This document shows, piece by piece, positions 6,928 to 14,951 of a stretch of DNA of 32,268 nt (positions are counted from its first letter, which is position 1; each line of letters starts with the position of its first letter). Origin of the DNA: Candidatus Woesearchaeota archaeon. GTDB taxonomy: Archaea; Nanobdellota; Nanobdellia; Woesearchaeales; GW2011-AR9. Under the pieces are notes generated by a model. It saw only the letters and a list, made by a program, of their open reading frames with translations, ran no database searches and was not told the DNA's origin. The stretch is from contig JAGVYN010000001.1 of NCBI GenBank assembly GCA_018303265.1, positions 1 to 32,268 on the forward strand. The letters run 5' to 3'. A program made the translations under genes and the position numbers.

Positions 6928-7569
6928 CTAGAAATTAAGCAAAGCTAATTCTTTCTTTTTTTTATTATGAAATTCTAACGCCTTTTCATTTTTGTGATAA
7001 TTCAATGTAACAGTAAGTAACTTATCAAATGAAGGAAATGTTGTAATGATATAAGTCGCATCAAACATTCTAATTGGCTCAGTATGCTGATATTTCATAA
7101 TGCCAATATCATTAAAAAAGCATAGATTTTCTTCAATTGTTTCATCATAATTTTTGGTCATAGCGTTTTGAGGTGTTCCAATCATACCAAATCCTATCGA
7201 AAAACCGTCTTCAATGCCGTAACTTTCAACTCTTCCTAGATGAGGTAAATGAACCAAAGGATACACATTTCCAATGTGCGCAGTAATCACCCATTGGTAT
7301 TCTTCTACTAGTTTTTGTATTGATTGCGAACCTGTGTCAAATTCATTGTCGGGCCAATTATGATAGTTACATATAGTACTATGAACCTCTTCAAAATAAC
7401 GAAGTTCTTGTTCAATGCTCTTGTTCTGAGAAACGAGCTTATCTAATGGAATATAATCAAAATCCTCTTTTATTTTTTCTCTTCTAGAGAGAATTAATTT
7501 ACATTTTTCTTTCGCGTCAAAGAAATACTTAAGATTATATCCTAATGCAGTGTTAGTTACAGTATACAT
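6928..7569 (-). CDS. Unrecognised 213-residue protein
   Basis: No family is recognised. The N-terminal ~80 residues are charged and helical (AKEKCKLILSRREKIKED, KSIEQELRYFEEV). The C-terminal part contains strand-like stretches and conserved-looking patches (HIGNVYPLVHLPHLGR, IEDGFSIGFGMIG, EPIRMFDATYIITTFPSF). There is no signal peptide or membrane segment, so it is probably cytoplasmic. Its stop lies 10 bp from the end of the opposite-strand tRNA gene. The gene stands alone: its start is separated from the EEP-family gene by ~60 bp with a possible TATA (TTTATAAA, 7591-7598) on this strand. Confidence 0.75.
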   Translation of the reverse strand: MYTVTNTALGYNLKYFFDAKEKCKLILSRREKIKEDFDYIPLDKLVSQNKSIEQELRYFEEVHSTICNYHNWPDNEFDTGSQSIQKLVEEYQWVITAHIGNVYPLVHLPHLGRVESYGIEDGFSIGFGMIGTPQNAMTKNYDETIEENLCFFNDIGIMKYQHTEPIRMFDATYIITTFPSFDKLLTVTLNYHKNEKALEFHNKKKKELALLNF

Positions 7570-7631
7570 TTATGTTCTAGAATGAGCCTGATTTATAAAT
7601 ATTTTCATTAATAACTACTTCTAGGGAGTAA

Positions 7632-8417
7632 TCAGTCTTTCCCTTGTTTCCCAACCGTAAAATCAATCATCAGTGGCAGATGGTCCGAGAAATGAAAATT
7701 AAGAACGGAATATTTTTTGACTTTAATTTGTGGTGATGTTAAGATGTAATCAAGTCTTCTGGTGGGATGCCAGGCCGGTTCTGTCAAGGGAAGCGATTCT
7801 TTATCCAACCCGATTTTGTCTTTGAGATGTGTTTTTTTAAGCAGGTCTTTAATCTCTTCTTCGCCATGGAAGGTATTAAAGTCGCCCATAAGAATAACGG
7901 GATTTTTAATTGCCTTTACCATTTTTATCAATTCCTGAATCTGTTTCTTTCTTGTTTCTCCGCCGAGAGCAAGATGGGCAACGAGGAGAGTTATTTTTTT
8001 TGGGACATGCAGGGTCGCTTCAATGACCATTCTTTTTGTCCCTTCATGAAAGACATGATATTTTACGTGTGAAATCTTGAATTTGGAAATAACGGCATTT
8101 GCCTGTTTGTCAAGAATAGGAACGTGATGAAACAATTTGAGCCAGCCGTGGAGAGGATATTTGATCTTCTCGACGAAAGAGCGCATACCTAACGCTTTCT
8201 CAATAAAACGCACTTCATCTTTCCCTCGGCTGCGTAATGAGCCAATATCAACTTCAATTAACGTGAGAATATCCGGCTTCAGCCTTTGTAAAGCGTCTAC
8301 TAATTGTTGGTCAAGTTTTTTCGGCGGGAAAAAGATTTTCCAGAACTTGAGGTACTGATACCAGATCCCTTCCATCCCTTCGCAGTATTCGATGTTATAA
8401 GTTATAAGTTTTACCAA
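7632..8417 (-). CDS. Endonuclease/exonuclease/phosphatase (EEP) family enzyme
   Basis: The 261-residue protein carries the EEP (DNase I/ExoIII-like) motif series: Asn8 in TYNIEY, Glu55 in LIEVD, His148 in VAHLAL, GDFNTFH with Asp179 and Asn181, DYIL with Asp223, and SDHLPL with the terminal Asp245-His246. These are the metal-binding and phosphate-attacking residues of the family. No signal peptide is visible, so it acts in the cytoplasm. Substrates across the family range from DNA to phospholipids and sugar phosphates; the exact one cannot be read here. It is followed after 20 bp on the same strand by nothing related; upstream lies the secreted protein at 8438-8911. Confidence 0.88.
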   Translation of the reverse strand: MVKLITYNIEYCEGMEGIWYQYLKFWKIFFPPKKLDQQLVDALQRLKPDILTLIEVDIGSLRSRGKDEVRFIEKALGMRSFVEKIKYPLHGWLKLFHHVPILDKQANAVISKFKISHVKYHVFHEGTKRMVIEATLHVPKKITLLVAHLALGGETRKKQIQELIKMVKAIKNPVILMGDFNTFHGEEEIKDLLKKTHLKDKIGLDKESLPLTEPAWHPTRRLDYILTSPQIKVKKYSVLNFHFSDHLPLMIDFTVGKQGKD

Positions 8418-8437
8418 AGTGATATGCCTCTGTTTTA

Positions 8438-8911
8438 TTATTTAGGTGGTATTTCTTTTGTAAACAGACCAGTTATACGTGGGAAAAAAGATAATGCGCT
8501 AAATTTAATTTTTTTTGCAATCCCTACACCTGCGTAGCGAATTTCTTTTTGCTGAAGCGCCTGTTGAAATCGAATGAGGGGATTCTCTGCAGCCATTATG
8601 TTTTCTATAACTTCTGTTGTTGCATACACATTTAAAGTTGGATCATCTGCCAGTTTTTCTGATATTGTTGTGATCATTCCTTTGTCTGTTATTATTCCAA
8701 TAACTATTGCTTCCTCTCCTGTAATGTGAATGTTAATTCGTTCGTGGTAAAATAATCTTTTTGCAAACTCGGGGAGTTCCTGTCCCTGAAATTGCGTCAT
8801 GAACTCAGTCATGAAAATATCTTTCTTTTCCTCCGCTTCTTCGGAAATTGCACTAGATACGAGAAAAAGACACGAGAGAATTATACAAAAAAAACCTACT
8901 CCTTTTTTCAT
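8438..8911 (-). CDS. Secreted protein, possibly SCP2-like fold
   Basis: The 157-residue product opens with a signal peptide (MKKGVGFFCIILSCLFLVSSAIS, likely cleaved near SAIS|EE). The mature part has strand pairs (INIHITGEEAIVIGIITDKGMI), a DPTLNVYATTEVIENIM stretch and a final IRYAGVGIAKKIKF segment. That order is typical of SCP2 (sterol carrier-like) lipid-binding domains, where a dP-x-v-x-v strand is followed by a helix and a final strand. The resemblance is by eye and unconfirmed. If right, it binds a hydrophobic ligand outside the membrane. It lies between the EEP gene and the aIF2 gamma gene on the same strand, 72 bp after the latter's stop. Confidence 0.75.
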   Translation of the reverse strand: MKKGVGFFCIILSCLFLVSSAISEEAEEKKDIFMTEFMTQFQGQELPEFAKRLFYHERINIHITGEEAIVIGIITDKGMITTISEKLADDPTLNVYATTEVIENIMAAENPLIRFQQALQQKEIRYAGVGIAKKIKFSALSFFPRITGLFTKEIPPK

Positions 8912-8983
8912 GATTTTAGAATATTTTCTGTCTTTATATTATTTTCCATCTCTTGGCAGAATTAAGAGAAAAAGTGATTCTTC

Positions 8984-10333
8984 CTATTTTGTTTCTTTCA
9001 AAATGCCGTAGCCGATTAACCTGAAACGATCCCCGACTCTTCGAGAGATGGTGATCCTATCGCCTGGATTAGCACAAATTGGTTTTTTCAGCAGACAGGT
9101 CGTATTTTTCTTTGATGGATCAACGACCACGCCTACTGTTGCTGCTGAATTCACATTTAGCATGAGGGTCTCACTTTTTGCTAACGGTTTTACATCGACT
9201 TCTTCTTTTGTTCCTACAACTCGTTCCAGGAGATGGGTTTCCAGGCTAATTTGATAATGGACCGGAGGTAGTTTACCAGGAAGGCCAACAATAGAGCCAG
9301 TCAAAGCATCAGATCTAATTATCGCCGGGTCTAACGTTGTGCCTAGGGCCATGCTACCTCCAGGAAAAATTTCTTGTACAGACTCTCCGCCGGAAAAAAT
9401 ATTTATAATCTTTGTCGTGAGTGGTTTCCATATTTTTTTGTTTTTCTCTTCAACCATGTAACCAGGACAGATTTCTACTTCCTGTCCAATTCCAAATTTC
9501 CCTTGCTTTACTGTTCCTCCAAGAACACCCCCCTGCAAATTGGCAGGTATTGTGCCTGGTTTATTGATATCAAAAGAACGGGCAACTAACATCAACGGCT
9601 CTTTTGTTACATCTCGTGATGGCGTTGGAATATGTTCCTGAATAGTTTTTAAAAGCATGTCAATATTCACATTTGCGCGAGCAGAAATAGGTATAATTGG
9701 CGCGTCTTTATATTCCGTAGGAGCCAGGAATTGTTTAATTTGTTGATAATTTTGCAGGGCTTCTTCATGTGAAACTAGATCGATTTTATTTTGCACGATA
9801 ATCACTTTCTTGATTCCAGAAATGTGTAATGCGACAAGATGTTCTTTTGTCTGCGGCTGCGGGCACTTTTCGTTTGCCGCCACTAACAATAACGCGCCAT
9901 CAACAATAGCTGCGCCAGATAACATCGTGGCCATTAATGATTCGTGCCCAGGAGCATCAACAAGGGAAATTTTTCGGAGAACTGTTGCCGGTTTGTTTGA
10001 TTTAATACTTTTTTCTTTTGTTGTGTAAAAATCATTTTCTTCATCGTGATAAATAGAAAAATCAGCATACCCCAAGCGAATGGTAATTCCCCTCTTTAAT
10101 TCTTCAGAGTGCGTATCCGTCCATTTCCCGCTGAGTCGTTCCGTCAGCGTGGTTTTGCCGTGGTCAACATGGCCTACGAGAGCGATATTCAGTTCCGGCT
10201 GGGTGAACTCATGTTGTGTTTTCGCCGCAATCTCTGTTTTTTCTGTTTTCGTTGCAGTTTCTGCTTTCATTGTTGTTTTCTTTGTACTTTTCTTCTTTGG
10301 TTCGTTCTCAGATGTTTTTTTCTTTGCAACCAT
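8984..10333 (-). CDS. eif2g: Translation initiation factor 2 subunit gamma
   Basis: The 449-residue GTPase delivers initiator Met-tRNA to the small ribosomal subunit as part of the aIF2 trimer. It has the P-loop GHVDHGKT (54-61), switch RGITIRLGY, DAPGHE (126-131), NKID (182-185) and the gamma-specific TRSFDINKPG-like block (RSFDINKPGT) in domain II. Two features stand out. A Lys/Thr/Glu-rich extension of about 45 residues precedes the G domain. The usual C-x2-C...C-x2-C zinc knuckle between the switch region and DAPGH is replaced by a Cys-free loop (~93-118). Length exceeds the usual ~410 mainly because of the extension. Alpha and beta subunit genes are not in the window. Confidence 0.95.
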   Translation of the reverse strand: MVAKKKTSENEPKKKSTKKTTMKAETATKTEKTEIAAKTQHEFTQPELNIALVGHVDHGKTTLTERLSGKWTDTHSEELKRGITIRLGYADFSIYHDEENDFYTTKEKSIKSNKPATVLRKISLVDAPGHESLMATMLSGAAIVDGALLLVAANEKCPQPQTKEHLVALHISGIKKVIIVQNKIDLVSHEEALQNYQQIKQFLAPTEYKDAPIIPISARANVNIDMLLKTIQEHIPTPSRDVTKEPLMLVARSFDINKPGTIPANLQGGVLGGTVKQGKFGIGQEVEICPGYMVEEKNKKIWKPLTTKIINIFSGGESVQEIFPGGSMALGTTLDPAIIRSDALTGSIVGLPGKLPPVHYQISLETHLLERVVGTKEEVDVKPLAKSETLMLNVNSAATVGVVVDPSKKNTTCLLKKPICANPGDRITISRRVGDRFRLIGYGILKETK

Positions 10334-10381
10334 ATTCCTTTCTCAGAAAAGGTGCATATTTATAAAAGTTTAGGGTTAATA

Positions 10382-10483
10382 GGTTCTGTAGAAAATCTCT
10401 CTTCATTTGGGTAGTGTCAGACTTCGCACTTGATTTTTTTAATTGAATTGCTGATGCAAGAAGGGATCGTTGTCCCTAGAGCC
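10382..10483 (+). repeat. Degenerate copy of the 24081-24298 MITE-like element
   Basis: About 96 bp beginning GGTTCTGTAGAAAATCTCTC match the left part of the element at 24081 with only about six differences by eye. The copy then jumps to AGAGCC (10478-10483), which equals the last bases of the right terminal repeat, so it looks like an internally deleted copy. No target duplication is visible. It lies in the divergent promoter region between the aIF2 gamma gene and the ZPR1 gene. Confidence 0.8.
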
Positions 10484-10528
10484 CTCAGAAACAAAATGTT
10501 TTTAAATCATTCTTCTCTTTAGCAGGAT

Positions 10529-11041
10529 ATGTCTGAACTAAAAGATCAACTCTGTCCTTTCTGCGGAGAAAACAAAGCAGCCTTGCGGGAAGAAGAAATT
10601 GAAATCCCTTATTTTGGCCGGGTCTATCTGTTTTCCATGGATTGCAGCGCTTGCGGAACGCGAAAAGCGGACGTAGAACCGGCAGAAAAGAAAGAACCCT
10701 GCAGATACACGTTGGAAGTTGCATCGGAAGATGACCTCAACATTAAAGTTGTTAAATCCGGTGAAGCTACGGTCAAGATTCCTCACATTATAACCATCGA
10801 ACCTGGTCCTGCATCAGAAGGGTACGTCACAAATGTTGAAGGATTACTTGAACGCGTAAAAGCAATGATTCAGTCTGCGGCTGAAGGCGAGGATGATCCT
10901 GCAGCAAAGAAAAAAGCCAAGAACATCCTGAAAAAATTAGGCAAAGTTCTGGTGGGACGAGAAAAACTGAAAATAATCATCGAAGATGAAACAGGACACA
11001 GTGCGATTATTTCTGATAAAGCGCAGAAAAGTAAACTTTAA
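10529..11041 (+). CDS. ZPR1-type zinc-finger protein, archaeal form
   Basis: The 170-residue protein has a four-cysteine zinc finger (C9, C12, C39, C42) with the ZPR1 spacing and the family blocks IPYFG, the arginine-tyrosine RYTLEV, DLNIKVVKSGEATVKIPH and IEPGPASEGYVTNVEG. Archaeal members have a single ZPR1 module instead of the two in eukaryotes. Eukaryotic ZPR1 is a chaperone for elongation factor 1A; a similar role in archaea is plausible but inferred. The start ATG is preceded by a TATA-like TTTTTAAATC at about 10499-10508, 20-30 bp away. The gene diverges from aIF2 gamma, consistent with a translation neighbourhood. Confidence 0.92.
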   Translation: MSELKDQLCPFCGENKAALREEEIEIPYFGRVYLFSMDCSACGTRKADVEPAEKKEPCRYTLEVASEDDLNIKVVKSGEATVKIPHIITIEPGPASEGYVTNVEGLLERVKAMIQSAAEGEDDPAAKKKAKNILKKLGKVLVGREKLKIIIEDETGHSAIISDKAQKSKL

Positions 11042-11072
11042 TCTCTTTATTAGAGCAGTTCTACGAAAATTG

Positions 11073-11504
11073 TTAACGGAAAGGTAAGGAAAGTTGTTTT
11101 GATGTTTCAACGTAAGCTTGGGCTGTTACGGAAAATTGCTTTAAATAATACCCTATATCCCCTTCAAACGCTAATGTTCTTGAAATCCACTGATCAGATA
11201 CTATTAGAGGATAAATGTTTACATGTGTTGCTCCAATTAATCCCGCTTCTGTTTGTGCTTCCGTGACAAGATTTTCCAAGCTCTCAGCAATATTCTTTAT
11301 TGAGAAATCACAATCCCGAAGTTCTGTTCTTAACGAAAATTGTGGTCCAAATGAGTGAAGATCATCAGCAGTGTGACAGGATTTTAAAATCTCCAACGGA
11401 AATTGCCCTTCTTTTAATGCTGTACTTAAAGCAGATAAAGAGGGGTATGGCCTTACTTCTCGATACACTCCTCTAAGGGGTACGATTAAGATTGGTTTAG
11501 TCAC
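11073..11504 (-). CDS. Unrecognised 143-residue protein
   Basis: No family is recognised with confidence. The N-terminal half is mixed; the C-terminal half contains a helix (SLENLVTEAQTEAGLIGATHV) followed by strands (NIYPLIV, then LAFEGDIGYYLKQFSVTAQAYVE). The order helix-GA-strand-strand faintly resembles small YbjQ-like domains, but the match is too weak to name. There is no signal or membrane segment. It converges on the ZPR1 gene (31 bp between stops) and lies 38 bp downstream of the zinc-ribbon gene start-side neighbour on the same strand, separated by its own TATA-like region (CTTTTTAAG near 11525). Confidence 0.7.
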   Translation of the reverse strand: MTKPILIVPLRGVYREVRPYPSLSALSTALKEGQFPLEILKSCHTADDLHSFGPQFSLRTELRDCDFSIKNIAESLENLVTEAQTEAGLIGATHVNIYPLIVSDQWISRTLAFEGDIGYYLKQFSVTAQAYVETSKQLSLPFR

Positions 11505-11542
11505 AAAAACATTTAGAAATAGACCTTTTTAAGTTTTATGAT

Positions 11543-11917
11543 TTACTCTTTTTTCTTCTTAAACGCCTGCCCCAGGTCAATCATATATTTCCCTTCTTCC
11601 AATTTTATAATCAACGGATCTTTCTTAAACAAATGAACTAAATCCAATTCAAATTTCCCGGGCTTAAGAACCCTGATGGCTTCTATGTCCAGAATGACGG
11701 GGGCATCAGGCTCCTGCTTAATATGCAGAATCTCCGCGACATCCTCTTCAATATGTACTTTATCTTCTTCAGATAAATTACTGATAAGTTCCTTCCCTTC
11801 TTCAATATGTTTCTTTTTTATATAGAAAAAAAGCCGCGCACCGCATGTGCAGCCTCTCAGAATTTCTTGTGCGCCATCTGGATACAAAGTATTACAGCGA
11901 ACACATTGGTGAGGCAT
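11543..11917 (-). CDS. Archaeal zinc-ribbon protein (DUF2072-like)
   Basis: The 124-residue product has a zinc ribbon with ligands C5, C8, C23 and C25 (CVRC...CTC), a long acidic helix (IEEGKELISNLSEEDKVHIEED), and a beta-rich tail ending KYMIDLGQAF. This matches my memory of the archaea-specific zinc-ribbon family next to a DUF2073 protein and an Era-like GTPase. It starts 3 bp after the stop of the DUF2073-like gene, so the two are co-translated. The role is unknown; the constant gene order in archaea suggests one complex, possibly in ribosome or RNA metabolism (inference). Confidence 0.82.
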   Translation of the reverse strand: MPHQCVRCNTLYPDGAQEILRGCTCGARLFFYIKKKHIEEGKELISNLSEEDKVHIEEDVAEILHIKQEPDAPVILDIEAIRVLKPGKFELDLVHLFKKDPLIIKLEEGKYMIDLGQAFKKKKE

Positions 11918-11920
11918 AGT

Positions 11921-12319
11921 TTATCGTTTCTTTTTTCTGGCCAGGCTCCGGCCGTTTTCTTTTGTGAATAATTCAATCTTATCTGGATTTTTTTCAATTT
12001 TTTTGACAATGGATGCTGGACCGATGATTGTCAGCCCTTGACGATCACCTAACAAAAGATGAGCGAACGCTCCCTTTAACCATCGCGTTGCTGATTGCTT
12101 GTCTTTATCAGGATAGATCACGCTTAACTCGATTCCTTTAAATCTCGAGTCAATTCCTTCCATGGTACACTCAATAAGATCAGCTTCTTCTTCTTTTGTC
12201 AACCGCCCTTCCATAATGACGATACAGTCATCTTTGACAATGTTAAGAAGCTTGTTTATCCTCTTGGCAGAAGATAAATCTTCCACATCATTATACGGAA
12301 CAAATTGAAATGTAACCAT
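11921..12319 (-). CDS. Conserved archaeal protein (DUF2073-like)
   Basis: The 132-residue protein reads MVTFQFVPYNDVEDLSSAKR at its start, has a central VIMEGRLTKEEEADLIE block and ends with a lysine-rich tail (RSLARKKKR). It corresponds to the archaeal DUF2073-type family usually found between the GTPase and zinc-ribbon genes, which is the order seen here. It has an alternating strand/helix pattern and no cysteines for metal binding apart from scattered ones. The basic tail would suit RNA contact. It lies 69 bp downstream of the GTPase stop on the same strand. Function unknown. Confidence 0.8.
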   Translation of the reverse strand: MVTFQFVPYNDVEDLSSAKRINKLLNIVKDDCIVIMEGRLTKEEEADLIECTMEGIDSRFKGIELSVIYPDKDKQSATRWLKGAFAHLLLGDRQGLTIIGPASIVKKIEKNPDKIELFTKENGRSLARKKKR

Positions 12320-12388
12320 TTTACCTCTTTTTTGTTTCTTGGGAAAATTTATGTGTTTTTAAATGTTTATTTTTTAATATCGATCTCT

Positions 12389-13021
12389 TCATACAAGCTT
12401 AAACAACTGCTCGTAAAAGCCTTCAATATTCTTTCCATATTTTGCGGAAATGCCCACCACTTCATATTGCGGAAAAGCGGCTTTGACAACATCCATGTTT
12501 GCTTTCTTAAGATCAACTTTGTTCGCTGCAATAAGCACAGGAATGTCCCTTGCTTGCAAATTCCCAATGATAGTAATGTTCACTTGCGAGTATGGGTCCT
12601 GCGTAGCATCTAAGACAACGACCACTGAATCCATGTCATCAAGCCATTTGATGGCATCTACCACTCCTTTGGTAGCTTCCTTCGCACGTTTTTTTGCGTC
12701 CAGTTTCTTCATGCCTCTTCTAATAAAATCTTCATAATCAATCTTGGTGGCAATACCCGGAGTATCAACCAAAGAGAAAGTTAATTCTTTTCCTTTCTTG
12801 TTTTTTATTGTAACCTGCTCTTTAATGGTAATTTCGCGCGTTTCATGCGCAATGTGAGAAATCGTAGACATCTCTTCACCTAACCAATCCTGGCAAATAC
12901 GATTGGCGAGGGTGGACTTGCCGCCATTTGGCGGACCATATAATCCTAATTTGATAGTATTCTTTCGATTAAATGGATTAAAACCGAGCTTTTTAAACAG
13001 TTTCTTAAAAAATCCTCCCAC
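12389..13021 (-). CDS. Era-like GTPase of the archaeal GTPase/DUF2073/zinc-ribbon trio
   Basis: The chosen start is GTG at 13021 (MGGFFKKLFKKLG), since it follows a strong ribosome site (GAGGGGTG) and the frame upstream is unlike protein. The 210-residue product has P-loop GPPNGGKST (29-37), an HETRE switch I region, DTPG, ANKVD and SAKYG, the complete Era/Obg-type G-motif set. An amphipathic basic N-terminus (FFKKLFKKLGF) could contact membrane or RNA. It heads a three-gene unit with the DUF2073-like and zinc-ribbon genes. In related archaea this unit is conserved, and a ribosome-assembly type role is inferred only from the GTPase class. Confidence 0.88.
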   Translation of the reverse strand: MGGFFKKLFKKLGFNPFNRKNTIKLGLYGPPNGGKSTLANRICQDWLGEEMSTISHIAHETREITIKEQVTIKNKKGKELTFSLVDTPGIATKIDYEDFIRRGMKKLDAKKRAKEATKGVVDAIKWLDDMDSVVVVLDATQDPYSQVNITIIGNLQARDIPVLIAANKVDLKKANMDVVKAAFPQYEVVGISAKYGKNIEGFYEQLFKLV

Positions 13022-13105
13022 GTGGACACCCCTCTTCGCAGAGGATTGGGTACACCCCTTGTTATTAAAGTTTTTGGTTGTGCAGTGGGTAGTATAGATA
13101 GAATA

Positions 13106-13114
13106 ATTTATAAG
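13106..13114 (+). promoter_or_regulatory. TATA box for the tandem paralogue genes
   Basis: ATTTATAAG lies 26-34 bp before the ATG at 13140, leaving almost no leader. It is followed by AT-rich sequence then TAACCCTACTC up to the start codon. Confidence 0.55.
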
Positions 13115-13139
13115 TAAAAATAACCCTACTCTTCCGCAG

Positions 13140-13652
13140 ATGACAGAACGCACACTGGTGATTGATCATTTAAAATTCGGTTACGAAGGGCTCTTTAATG
13201 CCTCTGAATTGTATGCTCTTATCTCTTCGTGGTTTTTTGAAAAAGGCTGGGATTGGTATGAAAAGATAAACCAGGAACAGGTCACGAAAAGTGGTAAGCA
13301 GATTCAAATTATTCTTGAACCTTGGAAAAGTGCCAGCGATTATTATCAGTTGGGCATACGCATTAAGCTGCATATGCTTGATGTGAAAGAAGTAGAAGTT
13401 GAACATCAGAATGAAACCTTGCACTTAAACCATGGTGTTGTGCGGATTACTTTTGATGGTTTTGTTGTAAGTGATCGGAAGGAAAAATGGAGCAAATCTC
13501 CTTTTTTATGGTTTTTAAGTTACTTGTTGGAACATTATTTCTTCCAGCATCATTATGGAAAAATGGAGCGATGGATCAAAAGCGACATTGATGATTTATA
13601 TGGAAAAATAAAAAATTATCTCAATGTATTCAAATATACGTATCAAACCTAA
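13140..13652 (+). CDS. Tandem paralogue 1, unknown family
   Basis: The 170-residue protein has no named family. It is clearly homologous to the next gene: shared blocks include M-x-ER-x-LVI at the start, GK(Q/R)xxIxLxPxK in the middle, GxVxIxFD(G/S)xxxxxxxxKW, and a C-terminal aromatic-rich helix pair ending IxxLLNxxK-like sequence (ISSWFFEKGWDWY and PFLWFLSYLLEHYFFQ here). Many Trp/Tyr/Phe residues suggest a binding groove or membrane contact, but no transmembrane segment is convincing. The start sits 26 bp after a TATA box, so the message is nearly leaderless. The stop is followed at once by the second copy, with which it forms an operon. Confidence 0.78.
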   Translation: MTERTLVIDHLKFGYEGLFNASELYALISSWFFEKGWDWYEKINQEQVTKSGKQIQIILEPWKSASDYYQLGIRIKLHMLDVKEVEVEHQNETLHLNHGVVRITFDGFVVSDRKEKWSKSPFLWFLSYLLEHYFFQHHYGKMERWIKSDIDDLYGKIKNYLNVFKYTYQT

Positions 13653-13653
13653 A

Positions 13654-14253
13654 ATGGTCATAGAACACATGTATGAGAGGGACCTGGTCATCAATAACCG
13701 GGAATTACACTACAAAGGAATTTTTATCACGAATGAACTCTTTTCAATAATTAACCGCGCGTTGGAAGAGAAAGGGTACGAGAAACGAGAAAAAAAGACG
13801 GAGGAAATCGTTGCCCAGACAGGAAAAAGAACATTCATCGAATTACGGCCGTACAAAGTTAAAACAAATTACGCCGTTCTCATGATTAAAATGAAAATAA
13901 CATTGGATAATATCACAGAGACAGTGGAAACGATACGAGAGGAGAAAAGAAAATTCCAGCAGGGAGATGTTTCTATTATCTTTGATTCCTGGATGTTGAC
14001 CTCATACGAAGGAAAATGGGTTATGAAACCGTGGGTTTACTTTCTAAAGGGAATAATTAACAAATATGTTTATACCTTCCCCCTAGAGAAAAGTTTCCGT
14101 AGGGAATTAGTTGCTGACACCGCGTATATTTATGCGCAAATTAAGAGATTGTTGAACACGTATAAAGTTGAAACAGGAAAAGTTGTCAGGGAAGAAGACG
14201 TGAGAAGGAAGATTGAAGAAGAGATGAGGAAGGAGATAGAAGAAAGAGAGTAA
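13654..14253 (+). CDS. Tandem paralogue 2, unknown family with charged tail
   Basis: The start used is the ATG one base after the preceding stop. An ATG at 13669 is as likely, because there the protein (MYERDLVIN) lines up exactly with the start of the first copy (MTERTLVID). An upstream ATG at 13624 would overlap the previous gene. The product is 199 residues. It repeats the family pattern of the first copy (GIFITNELFSIIN, GKRTFIELRPYK, GDVSIIFDSW, KWVMKPWVYFLKGIINKYVY) and adds a highly charged helical tail (EEDVRRKIEEEMRKEIEERE) absent from the first. The pair reads as a gene duplication with divergence; two subunits of one complex is a reasonable inference. Confidence 0.78.
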   Translation: MVIEHMYERDLVINNRELHYKGIFITNELFSIINRALEEKGYEKREKKTEEIVAQTGKRTFIELRPYKVKTNYAVLMIKMKITLDNITETVETIREEKRKFQQGDVSIIFDSWMLTSYEGKWVMKPWVYFLKGIINKYVYTFPLEKSFRRELVADTAYIYAQIKRLLNTYKVETGKVVREEDVRRKIEEEMRKEIEERE

Positions 14254-14270
14254 AGAGGAGAAAGTTTTTC

Positions 14271-14951
14271 TTATCTATGTGGCTTCTCTTTTAGTTTCTT
14301 TTTAGCTTCGGGGGTTAAATAAACAGTGCTTCCCCATCCTCCTTCACTTGGAGACGCAGATGTTAGATGGCCCAAATCCTCTAATGTAACATCAGCACCA
14401 TGTTTGCTCTTGTGAAGATCAAGAAGATTAGCAGCATGTTCTATTCTGATCCTATCTTTCATAATGTAGTCTTGGACACCAACGTATTTTAGAATATCAT
14501 CGATATGTTTATCCTCAAAATGATTGTGCCGCAGGGGGATAAGTTTTTGTCTTTGATTTTGAATAAGACTTTCACGAAGTTCTTCATGTTTTTTCAGAGT
14601 ATACTTACTTTCATTCTCTCGCAAAATCTTTCGTAACTCTCCTTTTGTTATTCCAATATAGTGTTGTAAAAGCATCTCTTGTTCAAGTTCATCTTTCGGC
14701 TTATTTTTTAACCCCAAGCTTTGTACAGCTGACGTGATATAGTGGCCAATCATCTTGTCTAAAAATTGGTCTTGAACTTTCACTTCTTCTAATTTAGTAT
14801 AATCTATCTCCCCTTTTTCATTCTTTAGCTCACTAAGACCTCTCTGATATGCTTCAGAATGAACAGCTTGAGTAGTAGCAAGAAGTGTATCGATCTTCTC
14901 TCCACGCACATAGAATTCTTTAATATGCTTTGGCATCTTCTCTTTTCCCAT
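14271..14951 (-). CDS. Unrecognised charged helical protein, 226 residues
   Basis: No family is recognised. The sequence is Lys/Glu-rich and helical almost throughout (KPKDELEQEMLLQHYIGITKGELRKILREN and following), with a short less-charged C-terminal section (GGWGSTVYLTPEAKKKLKEK). It has no signal peptide, membrane segment or catalytic motif that I can name. It converges with the tandem paralogue operon (17 bp between stops). Its upstream region is a 226-bp gap with an unusually GC-rich block at about 14995-15055. Confidence 0.7.
   Translation of the reverse strand: MGKEKMPKHIKEFYVRGEKIDTLLATTQAVHSEAYQRGLSELKNEKGEIDYTKLEEVKVQDQFLDKMIGHYITSAVQSLGLKNKPKDELEQEMLLQHYIGITKGELRKILRENESKYTLKKHEELRESLIQNQRQKLIPLRHNHFEDKHIDDILKYVGVQDYIMKDRIRIEHAANLLDLHKSKHGADVTLEDLGHLTSASPSEGGWGSTVYLTPEAKKKLKEKPHR

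Noticed and set aside
11073-11504. Homology between this protein and the one at 6928-7569 (both have an H-x-x-N-V/I-YPL patch)
   Set aside because: Only one short patch agrees; lengths and remaining order differ, so it was not claimed.
13022-13153. N-terminal extension of the GTPase
   Set aside because: The extra 44 residues look unlike protein and overlap the opposite promoter and gene start; GTG at 13021 has a good ribosome site.
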